Counted from the first letter of the stretch, positions 33,922 through 45,200 are shown. The stretch: DNA of 45,903 nucleotides from CAYOHG01 sp964465125 (GCA_964465125.1 CAYXIO010000031.1:1-45903); one strand, 5' to 3'. Numbers and translations are program-made. The notes: a model not told the origin generated them from the letters alone.

Positions 33922-36228
33922 ATGCACGTCCACCGTGTCTCTGTTGTTGTTGCTCTACTGGTGACGGGAGCGACAGCGGTTCTCGCCGAGCAAGCGGCGG
34001 AACGGTACTACGAGATTCCAGGCGTTCGCGAATACACCGGGCAATTGATCGCGCGCCCGATGCAGCCGGATGGAACGCGCGCCGCGGAGGCCACGCATGA
34101 GGCCGCCGCTGTGACTCTGGCGCACTTCGACCTGATCGAATACGTCTGGCAGACGGACGAGCACTTCCTGCTGGTTCCCGCCGGCCGGACCGAGCTCGAG
34201 GTGATCGACGACCTGATGGCGACGGGCATGTTCCAGTACGTCGAGCCGAATTGGCGCGTGTATCCGCTGAGCTGCCCGAATGACCCGCAGTTCGGAAGCC
34301 AATGGCACCACCAGGCCAATCGCATGCAGTCCTGCGACGGCTGGAACCTGCACACCGGCACCCCCTCGACCGTGGTCGCGATCTGCGACACCGGCGTACG
34401 CACGACGCATCAGGACCTGCTGTTGCACCGTATGGAAGGCTTCAACGCCTGGCAACAGCTATGGGAGTCGGAAGGCGGCGCGATCAACGACATCAACGGG
34501 CACGGCACCGCGACCACCGGCTGCGCCGCCGCCAACGGAAACAACGGCGTCGGCGTGGCGGGCGTCGGTTGGAACCTGTCCCACCGCATGATGCGTGTGA
34601 CGGATGACCCCGGCGGGAGCGCCTACCTGGGTATCCTCCAGTATGCGGCTCGGACGGCCGTTGAGGCCGGCGACAAGGTCGCAAGCGTCAGCTACTCCGG
34701 CGTCGACTCCGAATCCAACCTGACGACCGCCACCTACATCAAGTCAATCGGCGGCCTGCTGGTTTGGGCGGCCGGCAACGACGGTCGAAACCTCACCATG
34801 AACGACCGCGACGCCGACGACCTCATTGTCGCTGGCGGCACCGACTCCAGCGACGCGAAGGCCGGCTTCTCGGCCTACGGCGTCTTTGTCGACGTGGTCG
34901 CACCCGCGGTCAACGTCTACACCACCAGCAACGGCGGGAACAGCAGCTACAGCGGCGCAACCGGCACCAGTTTTGCCTGCCCGCTGACCGCCGGACTGTG
35001 CGCATTGATCTTCTCCGCCTATCCCGATCTCGAACCGGATAACGTCGAGGCCGTGCTGAAGGCCGGCGCCGAGGACCTGGGTGCCGCGGGCGTCGACTCG
35101 ACCTATGGCTACGGCCGCATCAACGTCTACCTGTCGCTGAACTTCGGCCAGACCTACTGCGTCGGCGACGCGATCACCCAGCAGCCGCAGCCGCAGGACG
35201 CGTGCGTGCATGACGACCTGAACTTCAGCGTCTCGGACACCGTCGCATCTCCTTCGTACCAGTGGCAGAAGGACGGCGTGGACCTGAGCAACGGCGGCCG
35301 GATCAGCGGGGCGAACACGCCCGCGCTGACGATCGTCGACGCGGTCATCGGTGACGCCGGCCAGTATCGCTGCCGGGTCACGAACACGGGCAGCGGTTGC
35401 GTGCGCACCAGCCAGCCGGCGGCCGCGAGCGTCGGATTGTGCGGCACAGTGACTCAGCTTGTGCCGAACGACACCGTGCCCTCCAGCGGCGCTGACCTGG
35501 CGACGTTTGAGCGCAACGTGCGGCACTTCACGTATGACCTGGTGATGGATACGACCGGCTATCCGAGCGACTGGACCGCGTCGGAGGTTTCCGTCGACGT
35601 GGTCGCGCCGCAGCTCGGCTCGATCTGGCACGCGAGCGACGAGACCAACTTCGGCCCGCCGCTGGAAAACCTGAACGTCCCGCTCCTGGCGGAGAGCAGC
35701 GCGGACACCCGGGTGTTCGACACGTTTCTGGCGCCGCCGCTGAACTCGTTCCTCGTGCCGGCGACGCTTGCGTCTCCGGGCGGGCTGGTGTCGACCGATG
35801 TTCGCATCCGCGGAATCAGCGGCCAGGGCGCCGAGATTCCATTGGCCTGGTTCGACACCGCGCAGGACAACTCCGGGTCGCTCTTCGTCGGCGGCCGGCT
35901 GACGTTCGAGCTGGTCGACTCCGGCGAGGTCAGCACCGACCCCGTCGGCGATCTATTCGTGACCATCACCGGGCGGACGACCACGGTAGCGAACGTCGGC
36001 GGTGAGGCGTTCAGCTTCAACCTGTACGCCGCCCTGGGTTCGAACCCCTGCCCGTGGGATCTGGACCACGACGGCACGATCGAGCTCGATGACCTTTCCG
36101 TCGTGCTGGTGCACTTCGGGACGACCAGCGGCGCCGGACCCGAGGACGGCGATTTCGACGGCGACGGAGACGTGGACCTGGACGACCTGAGCGAACTGCT
36201 GGTTCGCTTCGGCCAGGCCTGCCCGTAG
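33922..36228 (+). CDS. Secreted subtilisin-like protease (S8) with Ig-like, unnamed beta and dockerin-like domains
   Basis: A 768-residue exported protease; ATG 33922 has GAGGAG eight bases upstream and opens a signal peptide (VVVALLVTGATAVLA). After a propeptide-like part ending FQYVEPNWRVYPLSC comes the S8 domain with Asp156 (ICDTGVRTTHQD), His194 (NGHGTATTGCAA) and Ser350 (GTSFACPLTAGLCAL). An Ig-like domain (about 410-500, YQWQKDGVDL to GQYRCRV), the shared beta domain (DWTASEVSVDVVAPQLG, WHASDETNFG) and two dockerin-like repeats (DLDHDGTIELDDL, DFDGDGDVDLDDL) follow, ending in ACP. The S8 part is clearly paralogous to the next gene; the dockerin end is nearly identical to the previous gene's. 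Confidence 0.93.
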   Translation: MHVHRVSVVVALLVTGATAVLAEQAAERYYEIPGVREYTGQLIARPMQPDGTRAAEATHEAAAVTLAHFDLIEYVWQTDEHFLLVPAGRTELEVIDDLMATGMFQYVEPNWRVYPLSCPNDPQFGSQWHHQANRMQSCDGWNLHTGTPSTVVAICDTGVRTTHQDLLLHRMEGFNAWQQLWESEGGAINDINGHGTATTGCAAANGNNGVGVAGVGWNLSHRMMRVTDDPGGSAYLGILQYAARTAVEAGDKVASVSYSGVDSESNLTTATYIKSIGGLLVWAAGNDGRNLTMNDRDADDLIVAGGTDSSDAKAGFSAYGVFVDVVAPAVNVYTTSNGGNSSYSGATGTSFACPLTAGLCALIFSAYPDLEPDNVEAVLKAGAEDLGAAGVDSTYGYGRINVYLSLNFGQTYCVGDAITQQPQPQDACVHDDLNFSVSDTVASPSYQWQKDGVDLSNGGRISGANTPALTIVDAVIGDAGQYRCRVTNTGSGCVRTSQPAAASVGLCGTVTQLVPNDTVPSSGADLATFERNVRHFTYDLVMDTTGYPSDWTASEVSVDVVAPQLGSIWHASDETNFGPPLENLNVPLLAESSADTRVFDTFLAPPLNSFLVPATLASPGGLVSTDVRIRGISGQGAEIPLAWFDTAQDNSGSLFVGGRLTFELVDSGEVSTDPVGDLFVTITGRTTTVANVGGEAFSFNLYAALGSNPCPWDLDHDGTIELDDLSVVLVHFGTTSGAGPEDGDFDGDGDVDLDDLSELLVRFGQACP
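36046..36228 (+). repeat. Dockerin-coding repeat, copy 2
   Basis: Equal in length (183 bases) and nearly identical in product to copy 1 at 33446-33628, pointing to recent duplication or gene conversion between adjacent genes. Confidence 0.85.
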
Positions 36229-36246
36229 CGCGAGTTGTGCACGTCA

Positions 36247-36277
36247 CCGGCGCCGCGCCGCGCGGGCGCGGCGCCGG
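36247..36277. repeat. GC-only hairpin after the second S8 gene
   Basis: CCGGCGCCGCGCC (36247-36259) pairs perfectly with 36265-36277 around a five-base loop: 13 bp, all G-C. No T-run follows, so it is at most a T-less terminator or RNA 3'-end protector. Confidence 0.6.
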
Positions 36278-36386
36278 GACGTTGCCTCGGCTCGCAGGCG
36301 TCGGGCCGAGCGCTTAAAATCTGACAGAGGCCATCTTCTCGCTCGCGACCGACCTCCGCGCGCGATCATCCCGGGAGCGTTTCCCC

Positions 36387-38699
36387 ATGCGTCGATGTAT
36401 CGTGATAGGTGTCGTCGGGATCCTGCTCGGCTCCAAGGCCGCGGCCTTCGCGGGCCCGCCCTATGAGGCCATTCCTGGCGTCCGGGAGTTCACCCGACAG
36501 TTGATTGCCAAGCCGCTGGTGGCCTCGGATTGGCAGGCGCGCGGCGACAGCCAGGCCGTCGGCCAGGCGCGCGAGGCGGCGGCCCGCAACGCGGTCGCCA
36601 AGTTGCCGCTGCGCGAGCACGTGGACGCGACCGACGAGTACGTCGTCTTCGTACCCGCGGGGCAGGACGAGAACTCCGTTTCCGCGCAGCTGCTGGCCAG
36701 CGGCAATTTCGTGTACGTCGAGCCCAATTGGAGGGTCTTTCCGCTGAGCTGCCCCGACGACCCGCTGGTCGCCACACAGTGGCATCACAACGCCAACCGG
36801 ATGCAGTCCTGTGACGCCTGGGGGCTGTTCACCGGCTCGCCCAGCGTCACCGTCGCGATCTGCGACACCGGCATCCGCGTCACGCACCAGGATCTGCTCG
36901 AAAACCGCCGGGAAGGATACAACGCCGTCGATCGGCTCTGGGAGTCGCAGGGCGGCGACATCAGCCCGATCCACGGCCACGGCACCAACACGACCGGATG
37001 CGCCGCGGCGAACGGCCAGAACGGCGCCGGCGTCGCCGGCGTCGGCCTCTATACCAGCCACCGCATGATGCGCGTCAGCAACCTGCCGAACGGCGACGCC
37101 TACCTGAGCGATCTTCAGCACGCCGCCCGCACCGCCATCGAGAACGGCGACAAAGTCGCAAGCGTGAGCTACTCCGGCGTCGATACCTCGTCGAACCTGA
37201 CGACGGCCGCGTACATCAAATCGCTCGGCGGCCTGCTCGTGTGGGCAGCCGGCAACGACTCGCGCAACCTGACCATGAACAACCGCGACGCCGACGACCT
37301 CATCGTCGCCGGCGGAACCAGCTCGAGCGATGCGCTGGCGAACTTCTCCGCCTACGGCGTGTTTGTGGACGTGGTCGCGCCCGCGGTCAACGTGTATACG
37401 ACCGACAGCGACGGTGACTACAGCTACGCGTCGGTCAGCGGCACCAGCTTCGCCTGCCCGCTGACGGCAGGGCTGTGTGCGCTGCTCTTCGCCGCCGACC
37501 CATCCGCAACGCCCGACGACGTAGAAACCTGGCTGAAAGCGGGTGCCGAGGATCTCGGTGCACCAGGAGTCGACAACACCTACGCCTACGGCCGAATCAA
37601 CAGCTATCTGTCGCTCCAGGCGCAGCGGAACAACTGCGCCAGCGGCACGATCTCCCAGCAACCCGCTTCCAGCGACGGTTGCGTCGGCGACCCGCTTCAC
37701 CTGAGCGTCGCCTCCAACATCCCCTCGCCGAGCTACCAGTGGCGGCGCAACGGCCTGCCGCTCGTCGACGGCGGCCACATCAGCGGCGCCCACGCCGCCA
37801 CGCTCGCGCTCGATCCCCTGAAGGCGACCGACGCCGGCGACTACGACTGCATCATCACCAACGGCGCGACGGGTTGTCCGACCCTCAGCGCGACCGCATT
37901 CGTGACAGTCGATCCGTGCGGCCGAATGAACTCGCTGGAGCGCGTCAATACCGTGCCGACCAGCGGAGCCGACCTGGCCAACTTCCACCGCAACTCCACG
38001 CACTTCACGTTCGACCTGGTGGTGGATGCGGCGTTCCTGGAAAGCGACTGGACCGCCTCGGAAATCTTGCTCGACGTCCTGAACCCCGGACTGGGCCGCA
38101 TCTGGCACGCCAGCGACGAGACCAACTTCGGCGATCCGCTGGGCAACCTGAACGTGCCGCTGCTCGCGGACACCAGCACCAGCACGCGCGTGTTCGACAC
38201 CTTCCTCAGCCCGCCGCTCTCGCCGTTCTTCACCGCCGCAACGCTGGCGTCTCCCGGCGGCGTGATCTCCACCGCGACGAAGGTTCGCGGCGTCAGCGGG
38301 CAGGGCGGCGAGATCCCGCTCGCGTGGTTTGACACCATTCAGACCGCCGGCGGCCAGACGTTTGTCGGCGCACGCATCACCTTCGAGCTTTTCACGCCCG
38401 GCAACCTGACCACGTCCCCCGGTGGAACGCTCTTCGCGACCCTCAGCGGGCGTTCCTCCACCGCGCTGGTGCCCGGCGGCGACGACTTCAGCTTCAGCAT
38501 CTACCGCAGCGACCCGATCAACTGTCCCGCTGACCTCAATGGCGATCAGACGATCGATCTGCTCGACCTGTCGATCCTGCTGACCCATTTCGGCACCCAG
38601 AGCGGAGCGACGCCCGACGACGGCGACCTCGACGGCGACGGCGACGTCGACCTGCTCGACCTGAGCGAGCTGCTGATCGTCTTCGGCGGAGGCTGCTGA
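36387..38699 (+). CDS. Secreted subtilisin-like protease (S8), paralogue, with Ig-like, unnamed beta and dockerin-like domains
   Basis: A 770-residue exported protease with signal peptide (VIGVVGILLGSKAAAFA). Propeptide-like region ends FVYVEPNWRVFPLSC; the S8 domain carries Asp160 (ICDTGIRVTHQD), His198 (HGHGTNTTGCAA) and Ser354 (GTSFACPLTAGLCAL). Long stretches match the preceding protease (for example NRDADDLIVAGGT, FVDVVAPAVNVYTT), so the two arose by tandem duplication. Ig-like (YQWRRNGLPL to GDYDCII), shared beta domain (DWTASEILLDVLNPGLG, WHASDETNFG) and dockerin-like repeats (DLNGDQTIDLLDL, DLDGDGDVDLLDL) follow, ending GGGC. Its dockerin end has diverged from the other two. Confidence 0.93.
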   Translation: MRRCIVIGVVGILLGSKAAAFAGPPYEAIPGVREFTRQLIAKPLVASDWQARGDSQAVGQAREAAARNAVAKLPLREHVDATDEYVVFVPAGQDENSVSAQLLASGNFVYVEPNWRVFPLSCPDDPLVATQWHHNANRMQSCDAWGLFTGSPSVTVAICDTGIRVTHQDLLENRREGYNAVDRLWESQGGDISPIHGHGTNTTGCAAANGQNGAGVAGVGLYTSHRMMRVSNLPNGDAYLSDLQHAARTAIENGDKVASVSYSGVDTSSNLTTAAYIKSLGGLLVWAAGNDSRNLTMNNRDADDLIVAGGTSSSDALANFSAYGVFVDVVAPAVNVYTTDSDGDYSYASVSGTSFACPLTAGLCALLFAADPSATPDDVETWLKAGAEDLGAPGVDNTYAYGRINSYLSLQAQRNNCASGTISQQPASSDGCVGDPLHLSVASNIPSPSYQWRRNGLPLVDGGHISGAHAATLALDPLKATDAGDYDCIITNGATGCPTLSATAFVTVDPCGRMNSLERVNTVPTSGADLANFHRNSTHFTFDLVVDAAFLESDWTASEILLDVLNPGLGRIWHASDETNFGDPLGNLNVPLLADTSTSTRVFDTFLSPPLSPFFTAATLASPGGVISTATKVRGVSGQGGEIPLAWFDTIQTAGGQTFVGARITFELFTPGNLTTSPGGTLFATLSGRSSTALVPGGDDFSFSIYRSDPINCPADLNGDQTIDLLDLSILLTHFGTQSGATPDDGDLDGDGDVDLLDLSELLIVFGGGC

Positions 38700-38967
38700 A
38701 GCGCGGAGGTTGAGAACGGCTCGGTGCCGCACGCCGCACGCTCGACTCTCGCGCGAAGCGAATACGCCCGTTGCGGACCGCGTTTCTGCGGACCGCGGCG
38801 GGCGTTGGTACGCGCGGCCCCCGGCGCCTTGATTGGGGGCGGCAGGCGGTCGCACCGCCGGTTTGCAGGGCGAGCGCGGGCGCTTTATAAACGGGCAACA
38901 TCGTCTCGCCCCGCAGGTCGTCGCGAAGTGCCGGTGGCCGCGGGACGCTAAAGAATTGAGGTGTCGG

Positions 38968-41900
38968 GTGGCTCCGTGCGACTTCCGTTGGCAACCAGCA
39001 AGTCGAGTGGGTCGGCGTCTTTGCGGGGTTCTCGCGGCGCTCATGTTCGCCGCTGCGGCGCAGGCGCAGGTCGCGCCTGCCTCCCAGCCGGAGACCGATG
39101 CGCGCGAAACGGAGCTGCTGAGCGGCGTGCGTCAGCTCACGTTCGAAGGACGCCGTGCGGGCGAGGGCTACTTCAGCCGCGACGGCACGAAGCTGGTCTT
39201 CCAGAGCGAGCGCGAGCCCGGCAACCCGTTCTACCAGATCTATCTCATGGATCTGGAGACCGGCGACGTGGAGCGCGTCTCCACCGGCACAGGCAAGACC
39301 ACCTGCGCGTGGATTCACCCGGACGGCACGCAGGTGCTGTTCGCCTCGACGCACGAGGACAGCCAGGCGGTCGCCAGGCAGCAGGAGGAGATCAAGGCCC
39401 GCGAGGCCGGCACGCAACGCCGCTATTCGTGGGATTACGACGAGCACTACGAACTATACACGCGCAATCTGAAGGATGGCTCGCTCAAGCGGCTGACGAA
39501 CGCGCTGGGCTACGACGCCGAAGGAACCTGGTCGCCCGACGGCAAGCTGATCGCCTTCTCCTCCAACCGGCTGGCCTACAGTGAGCCGCTGAACGACGAA
39601 CAGAAGAAGATTCTGGAAACCGACAAGTCGTACTTCGTCGATCTGTTCATCATGAACGCGGACGGCAGCGGCCTGCGGGGTCTGACCAGCGCACCCGGCT
39701 ACGACGGCGGCCCGTTTTTCAGCGCGGACGGCAAGAAGATCTGCTGGCGCCGCTTCACGCCTGACGGTGCCCAGGCCGAAGTCTACACGATGAACGTCGA
39801 CGGCACGGACGAGCAGCAGCTCACCCGAATGGGCGCGCTGTCGTGGGCGCCGTTCTTCCACCCGTCCGGCGAGTACCTGATCTTCACCACGAACAAGCAC
39901 GGTTTCGACAACTTCGAGTTGTACCTGGTCGATGCGGCGGGCCGGCACGAGCCGGTGCGCGTGACCTACACGCCGGGCTTTGACGGCCTGCCGGCGTTTT
40001 CGCCGGACGGCCGCCGGCTGGCGTGGACCTCGTCGCGCGGGTCGGGCAAGCAGGGCCAGTTGTTCCTTGCGGAATGGAACCACGCGGAGGCGCGCCGCCT
40101 GCTGGATTTGCAGGAGACCGCGGTCCGCAGCGCCACGATTACCCGGGCGCGGCGGGAAACCAGCAGCAGCACGGCTCCGGAAATCCGCGCGGAGGATGTT
40201 CGCAAGCACGTCGAGCGGCTTGCCTCCGACGAATTCGCCGGCCGATTGACGGGCACCGACGGGGAACGCCTCGCCACCGAGTACGTGGCAGGGGAGTTCA
40301 AGCGGATCGGGCTCGCGCCGGCCGGCCCCGACGGGGCCTTCTTCCAGGACTTCGAGTTCACCGCCGGCGCCGCCCTCGGCCCGGACAACCTGCTCTCCGC
40401 GACCATGATCAAGGAGAAGGCCGGCGCTCAAACGGAGAAAACGCAGCAGTTCGCGGTGGACCAGGACTGGCGCCCGCTGGCGTTCACCGCGTCCGGAGAG
40501 TTCGGGCCGGCCGAGGTCGCCTTTGGCGGATACGGAATCGTCGCGCCCAAGGATGGCGACCAGGCCGAGTATGACTCGTTCGTTCACCTGGACGTCAAGA
40601 GCAAGTGGGTCATCGTTCTTCGGTACATGCCGGAAGGCGTCTCCGCCGATCGCCGCCAACATCTGGCGCGGTTTGCCAGCCTGCGATACAAGGCGATGGT
40701 CCTGCGCGGGCTCGAGGCGCGCGGCATGATCGTCGTCAGCGGGCCGACCTCCAAGGTGAAGGAACAGCTCATCAAGCTGGACTTCGACGCGACCCAATCC
40801 GGAACCAGCCTGCCCAGTCTGACCGTGGCCGACTCGCTGGTCGACGAGTTGCTCTCCGCATCCGGCAAGACGCTTCAGGAGCTCCAGGAGGCGCTGGACG
40901 GCGGCGATCCGCAGATGGGGTTTGTGCTGAAGGGCGTGACGCTCTCGTGCCGCGCCGACGTCGAGAAGGTCAAGAAGCACGGGCGCAACGTGTTGGCGCG
41001 CCTGCCCGCCGCGCAAAGGTCCACCGGCGCCGCGATCCTGGTGGGCGCTCACGTCGATCACCTCGGGCGCGGGGAAACCAGCGGCAGCCTGGCGCGCGAC
41101 GATGAGAAGGGCCAGATTCACTACGGCGCTGATGACAACGCCTCGGGCGTCGCCGGCATGCTCGAAATCGCCGAGTACCTGGCGGATCAACAGGCCTCGG
41201 GCAAGCTGGCGAGCCATCATGACGTCATCTTCGCGGCCTGGTCGGGCGAGGAGCTCGGCCTGCTCGGATCGGCGGCCTTCGTCGAGAGGCTGGCCGGACA
41301 GGGCGGCGATTCGGCCAACATTCAGAAGCAGATTGCGGCGGCGCTTAACATGGACATGATCGGCCGCTTCAACAAGACGCTGGTGCTCCAGGGCGTGGGC
41401 TCGAGCCCGATCTGGGCCAAGGAGATCGAGCAGCGCAACGCCCCGCTGGGGCTCTCAATCACCCCCTCGAACGAAAGCTACTTGCCGACCGACGCGACGT
41501 CGTTCTACACGAAGGGCGTGCCGATCCTGTCGGCGTTCACCGGTTCGCATGCCGAGTATCACACGCCGCGCGACAAGCCGGAGACGCTGGATTACGACGG
41601 AGCGGCCAAGGTGGCCAAGTTGATGGGGCTGGTGGCGCGCTCGCTGGCGATGTTGGACGAGGCGCCCGAGTACGTGGCCATGACCAAGCCGGAGACCGGT
41701 CAGCGGGCCGGCCTGCGGGCGTACATGGGGACCATTCCCGACTATGCGGCGGGAGACGTGGTCGGCCTGAAGCTGTCGGGCGTGGCCAAGGGCGGTCCGG
41801 CGGAGACCGGCGGCGTCCGCGGCGGCGACGTGATCGTCGAGCTGGCCGGAAGAAAAATCGAAAACATCTACGACTACACGTATGCGATTGACGCATTGAA

Positions 41901-41982
41901 GATCGGGGAGGCCGTGAAGGTCGTGGTGATGCGCGACGGCCAGCGCGTCGAGCTCACGGTGACTCCCGCTTCGCGCGAGTAG
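38968..41982 (+). CDS. Exported TolB-like beta-propeller / M28 peptidase / PDZ fusion protein
   Basis: A 1004-residue protein from GTG 38968 (GAGG at 38958-38961, six bases spacing), which opens a signal peptide (GVLAALMFAAAAQAQ). Residues 35-390 form a WD40/TolB-type propeller (FSRDGTKLVFQSE, WSPDGKLIAFSSN, FSPDGRRLAWTSSR). Residues 410-900 are an M28 zinc aminopeptidase with a PA-type insert: VGAHVDHLG, YGADDNASGVAGMLEIAEYL, AWSGEELGLLGS, NMDMIGR and SHAEYHTPRDKPE supply the two-metal ligands. A PDZ domain closes the protein (GGPAETGGVRGGDVIVELAGRKI). It would trim peptides outside the cytoplasm; the propeller may filter substrates, as in tricorn, whose homologue is the next gene. Confidence 0.92.
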   Translation: MAPCDFRWQPASRVGRRLCGVLAALMFAAAAQAQVAPASQPETDARETELLSGVRQLTFEGRRAGEGYFSRDGTKLVFQSEREPGNPFYQIYLMDLETGDVERVSTGTGKTTCAWIHPDGTQVLFASTHEDSQAVARQQEEIKAREAGTQRRYSWDYDEHYELYTRNLKDGSLKRLTNALGYDAEGTWSPDGKLIAFSSNRLAYSEPLNDEQKKILETDKSYFVDLFIMNADGSGLRGLTSAPGYDGGPFFSADGKKICWRRFTPDGAQAEVYTMNVDGTDEQQLTRMGALSWAPFFHPSGEYLIFTTNKHGFDNFELYLVDAAGRHEPVRVTYTPGFDGLPAFSPDGRRLAWTSSRGSGKQGQLFLAEWNHAEARRLLDLQETAVRSATITRARRETSSSTAPEIRAEDVRKHVERLASDEFAGRLTGTDGERLATEYVAGEFKRIGLAPAGPDGAFFQDFEFTAGAALGPDNLLSATMIKEKAGAQTEKTQQFAVDQDWRPLAFTASGEFGPAEVAFGGYGIVAPKDGDQAEYDSFVHLDVKSKWVIVLRYMPEGVSADRRQHLARFASLRYKAMVLRGLEARGMIVVSGPTSKVKEQLIKLDFDATQSGTSLPSLTVADSLVDELLSASGKTLQELQEALDGGDPQMGFVLKGVTLSCRADVEKVKKHGRNVLARLPAAQRSTGAAILVGAHVDHLGRGETSGSLARDDEKGQIHYGADDNASGVAGMLEIAEYLADQQASGKLASHHDVIFAAWSGEELGLLGSAAFVERLAGQGGDSANIQKQIAAALNMDMIGRFNKTLVLQGVGSSPIWAKEIEQRNAPLGLSITPSNESYLPTDATSFYTKGVPILSAFTGSHAEYHTPRDKPETLDYDGAAKVAKLMGLVARSLAMLDEAPEYVAMTKPETGQRAGLRAYMGTIPDYAAGDVVGLKLSGVAKGGPAETGGVRGGDVIVELAGRKIENIYDYTYAIDALKIGEAVKVVVMRDGQRVELTVTPASRE

Positions 41983-42238
41983 CCGGCCGACTTCGTGCGG
42001 GCCGGCGGACGCGCGTCGCGGAGAGGGCCCGCGCCGGAGATTCGTTTGCCCGGCGTCGAACCGCTCGCCCGCGCGAAGTTCCGGCACTGCCGGTCGCACC
42101 GGACCGTGGGGCCGCGGCCCGCGGCGCGATGTCACTGCATGAGGGAGCGCGCGGGCGCGGTTTCCTGACCGGACCGCCCGGGCCCAGGCGTCTGAAAGTA
42201 CATACCGTCCTCCATTCGGTTCAGGGAGCAGAGCTCGC

Positions 42239-45200
42239 ATGAACACCGCCGGTTTCTTTGTTCGCGGTCTCGCGGCCGCGCTGGCGGCGGCAGGCGCGTC
42301 GTGGAGCGCCGCCGCCGATACGCAGACTCAGGCGCACGCCGGGATGCTACGCTACCCGGATGTCGGCGCCACGCACATCGTCTTCGGATACGCCAACGAT
42401 CTCTGGCTCGTGCCGCGAGCCGGTGGGAGCGCCGAACCACTGGCAAGTCCCCCCGGCGAGGAGACCCATCCGCGCTTCAGCCGCGACGGAACGAGGATCG
42501 CCTTCGTCGGAAACTACGACGGGAATCGCGACCTGTACGTGCTGCCGGCGACCGGCGGCGTGCCCGAGCGAGTGACTCACCATCCGACTGTCGAGCGCCT
42601 AACCGACTGGACCTCCGACGGCAAGCTGCTGTTCTTCGCCTTCGGCATCGGGAGCTACCCGCGGGCGGCCGGAATCTACACGGTCGCGTCAACCGGCGGC
42701 ATGCCCGAAGCGCTCCCGGTTCCCTACGGCGCCAACGGCGCCATCAGCGACGATGGGCAGTGGCTCGCCTACACGCCGCATCAGGTCGACACACGCACCT
42801 GGAAGCGCTATCGCGGCGGCATGGCGACGGACATTTGGCTGTTCAATCTCAAGACGCACGAATCCAAGCGGATCACAGACTGGGAAGGCACGGATTCGAT
42901 CCCGATGTGGCACGGCCGGCAGGTGTACTACCTCTCCGACGAGGGACCGTCGCATCGCAGCAACATTTGGGTCTACGACACCGCCAACGGACAGCGCCGG
43001 CAGGTCACCAAGTACGCCGACTTCGACGTCAAATGGCCCTCCATCGGCCCGGGGGCCGGCGGCGAGGGCGAGATCGTCTTCCAGCACGGCGCCGAGCTGC
43101 GCCTGTTGAACCTCAAGACCGGCCAGGACCAGGTCGTCCGCGTAATCATCCCCGGAGATCGGCCGAAGCTGCGTCCCCAGAGTGTGGACGCTCGTGGTTT
43201 CATCGCCAGCGGCGGCATTTCGTCGACCGGCAAGCGCGCCGTGTTCGAGGCCCGCGGCGACATCTGGACGGTCCCCGCCAAGAACGGCTCGGCCAGGAAC
43301 CTGACGCGCTCGGACGGCGTGGCGGATCGCGATCCGCAGTGGAGCCCGGACGGCAAGTGGATTGCGTACTTCTCGGATGTCGGCGGCGAATACGAGCTGT
43401 ACGTTGTGCCTGCGGACGGCAGCGGCGAGGCGCGCGCCCTCACGCACGGGCAGACAGCCTACCTGTACTTCCCCACCTGGTCGCCGGACTCGACGAAGAT
43501 CACCTATTGGAACAAGGTCGGCGAGCTCTTCCTGCACGACGTCGACAAGAACGACACGCGCAAGCTCGACACCGAGCCATGGGATTCGCAGAACCAGGTG
43601 AGCTGGTCGCGCGACTCGCGCTGGATCGCGTACACACGCACCGGCGACAACCAGCGGCCGGCGATCTGGCTCTACAACACGGAGACGAACGAGAAGCAGC
43701 AGGTGACTTCCGGCATGTTTGGCGATTCGTGGCCGACGTTCGACCGGAAGGGCGACTACCTCTACTTCGTCAGCCAGCGCGAGTTCTCCGATCCGGTCTA
43801 TGAGGACGTCGGCAACTCATTCGTCTACGGGCGGACCAGCAAGCTCTACATGCTGCCGCTGCGCAAGGACCTGAAATCGCCGTTCGCCCCCAAGAGCGAT
43901 GAAGAGGGGCAGGACGAGGACAAGGACAAGAAGGACAAGGAAGCCAAGGAGAAGCAGGACGACGTCGTTTCGACCTCGCCCGCTTCGTCGCAGGACACGC
44001 CGGATCCCGCTCACGGCGACGAGGCCGGCGACGAACCCGCCACGCAGAAATCCGCCGACTCTCAGGCCTCCGACGAGGGGAAGAAGGAAGGCGAGGAGAA
44101 GAAGATCGAGCCGCTGAAGATCGACCTCGAGGGCATGGAGCGCCGCGTGATCGAGCTCCCGCTGGAGCGCGGCTACTTCGCCGACCTCGCCGTCAACGAC
44201 TCCGGACACCTTCTCTACGGCCGCGCAGCGGCGCCCGGCTCGGGCGGTGAAGGTGCGATCCAGATCTTCGACCCCGCCGCGGACGAGCCCGAGCAGAAGA
44301 CGGTTCTGAGCGGCACCTCGACCTTCGCCCTTTCCGCGGACGGCAAGAAGCTGCTCACCGACAAGGGCGAACAGTTCTTCATCGTGAGCGCCGCCGCGGA
44401 CCAGAAGGCCGACAAGCCGTTGGCGACCGGCGGGCTGACCGCCACGATCGATCCGCGGGCCGAATGGAAGCAGATGTTCCTGGAAGCGTGGCGCGTGCAG
44501 CGCGATTTCTTCTACGACCCGCACATGCACGGCGTGGACTGGACGGTGGTGCGCGAGCTGTACGCGCCGATGGTGGAGGACTGCAACTCGCGCGAGGACC
44601 TCAGCTACGTCATCCGCGAAATGATCTCCGAGCTCAACGTCGGGCACGCGTATTACTGGGGCGGCGACGAGGAGGATCAGCCCAGCGTCTCGGTCGGCAT
44701 GCTGGGGTGCGACTTTGAGCTGAGCGACGGCGCCTATCGCATTCGGCGCATTCTCGAAGGCGCGGCCTGGGACGTCGACGCGCGCGGTCCGCTCAGCCAG
44801 CCCGGGGTCGACGCCAAGGTCGGCGACTATCTCCTGGCCGTGAATGGCGTCCCGGTCGACGCGACCCGCGACCCGTGGGCGGCGTTTCAGGGGATGGCCG
44901 AGAAGGTCGTCACGCTGACGCTCAGCGAGAAACCGGCGCGCGACGAAACCGCCCGCCAGGTGATCGTCAAGCTGATGGACTCCGACGATGGACTGCGCTA
45001 CCGAGCCTGGGTCGAGCGCAACCGTCAGTACGTCGCGGCCGGCAGCGACGGCAAGGTCGGATACGTCTACGTGCCCAACACCGGCGTCGACGGCCAGGAC
45101 GAGCTGTTCCGGCAGTTCTACGGGCAGATCGACAAGCAGGCGCTGATCATCGATGAGCGCTGGAACGGCGGCGGGCAGATTCCGACGCGCTTCATCGAGT

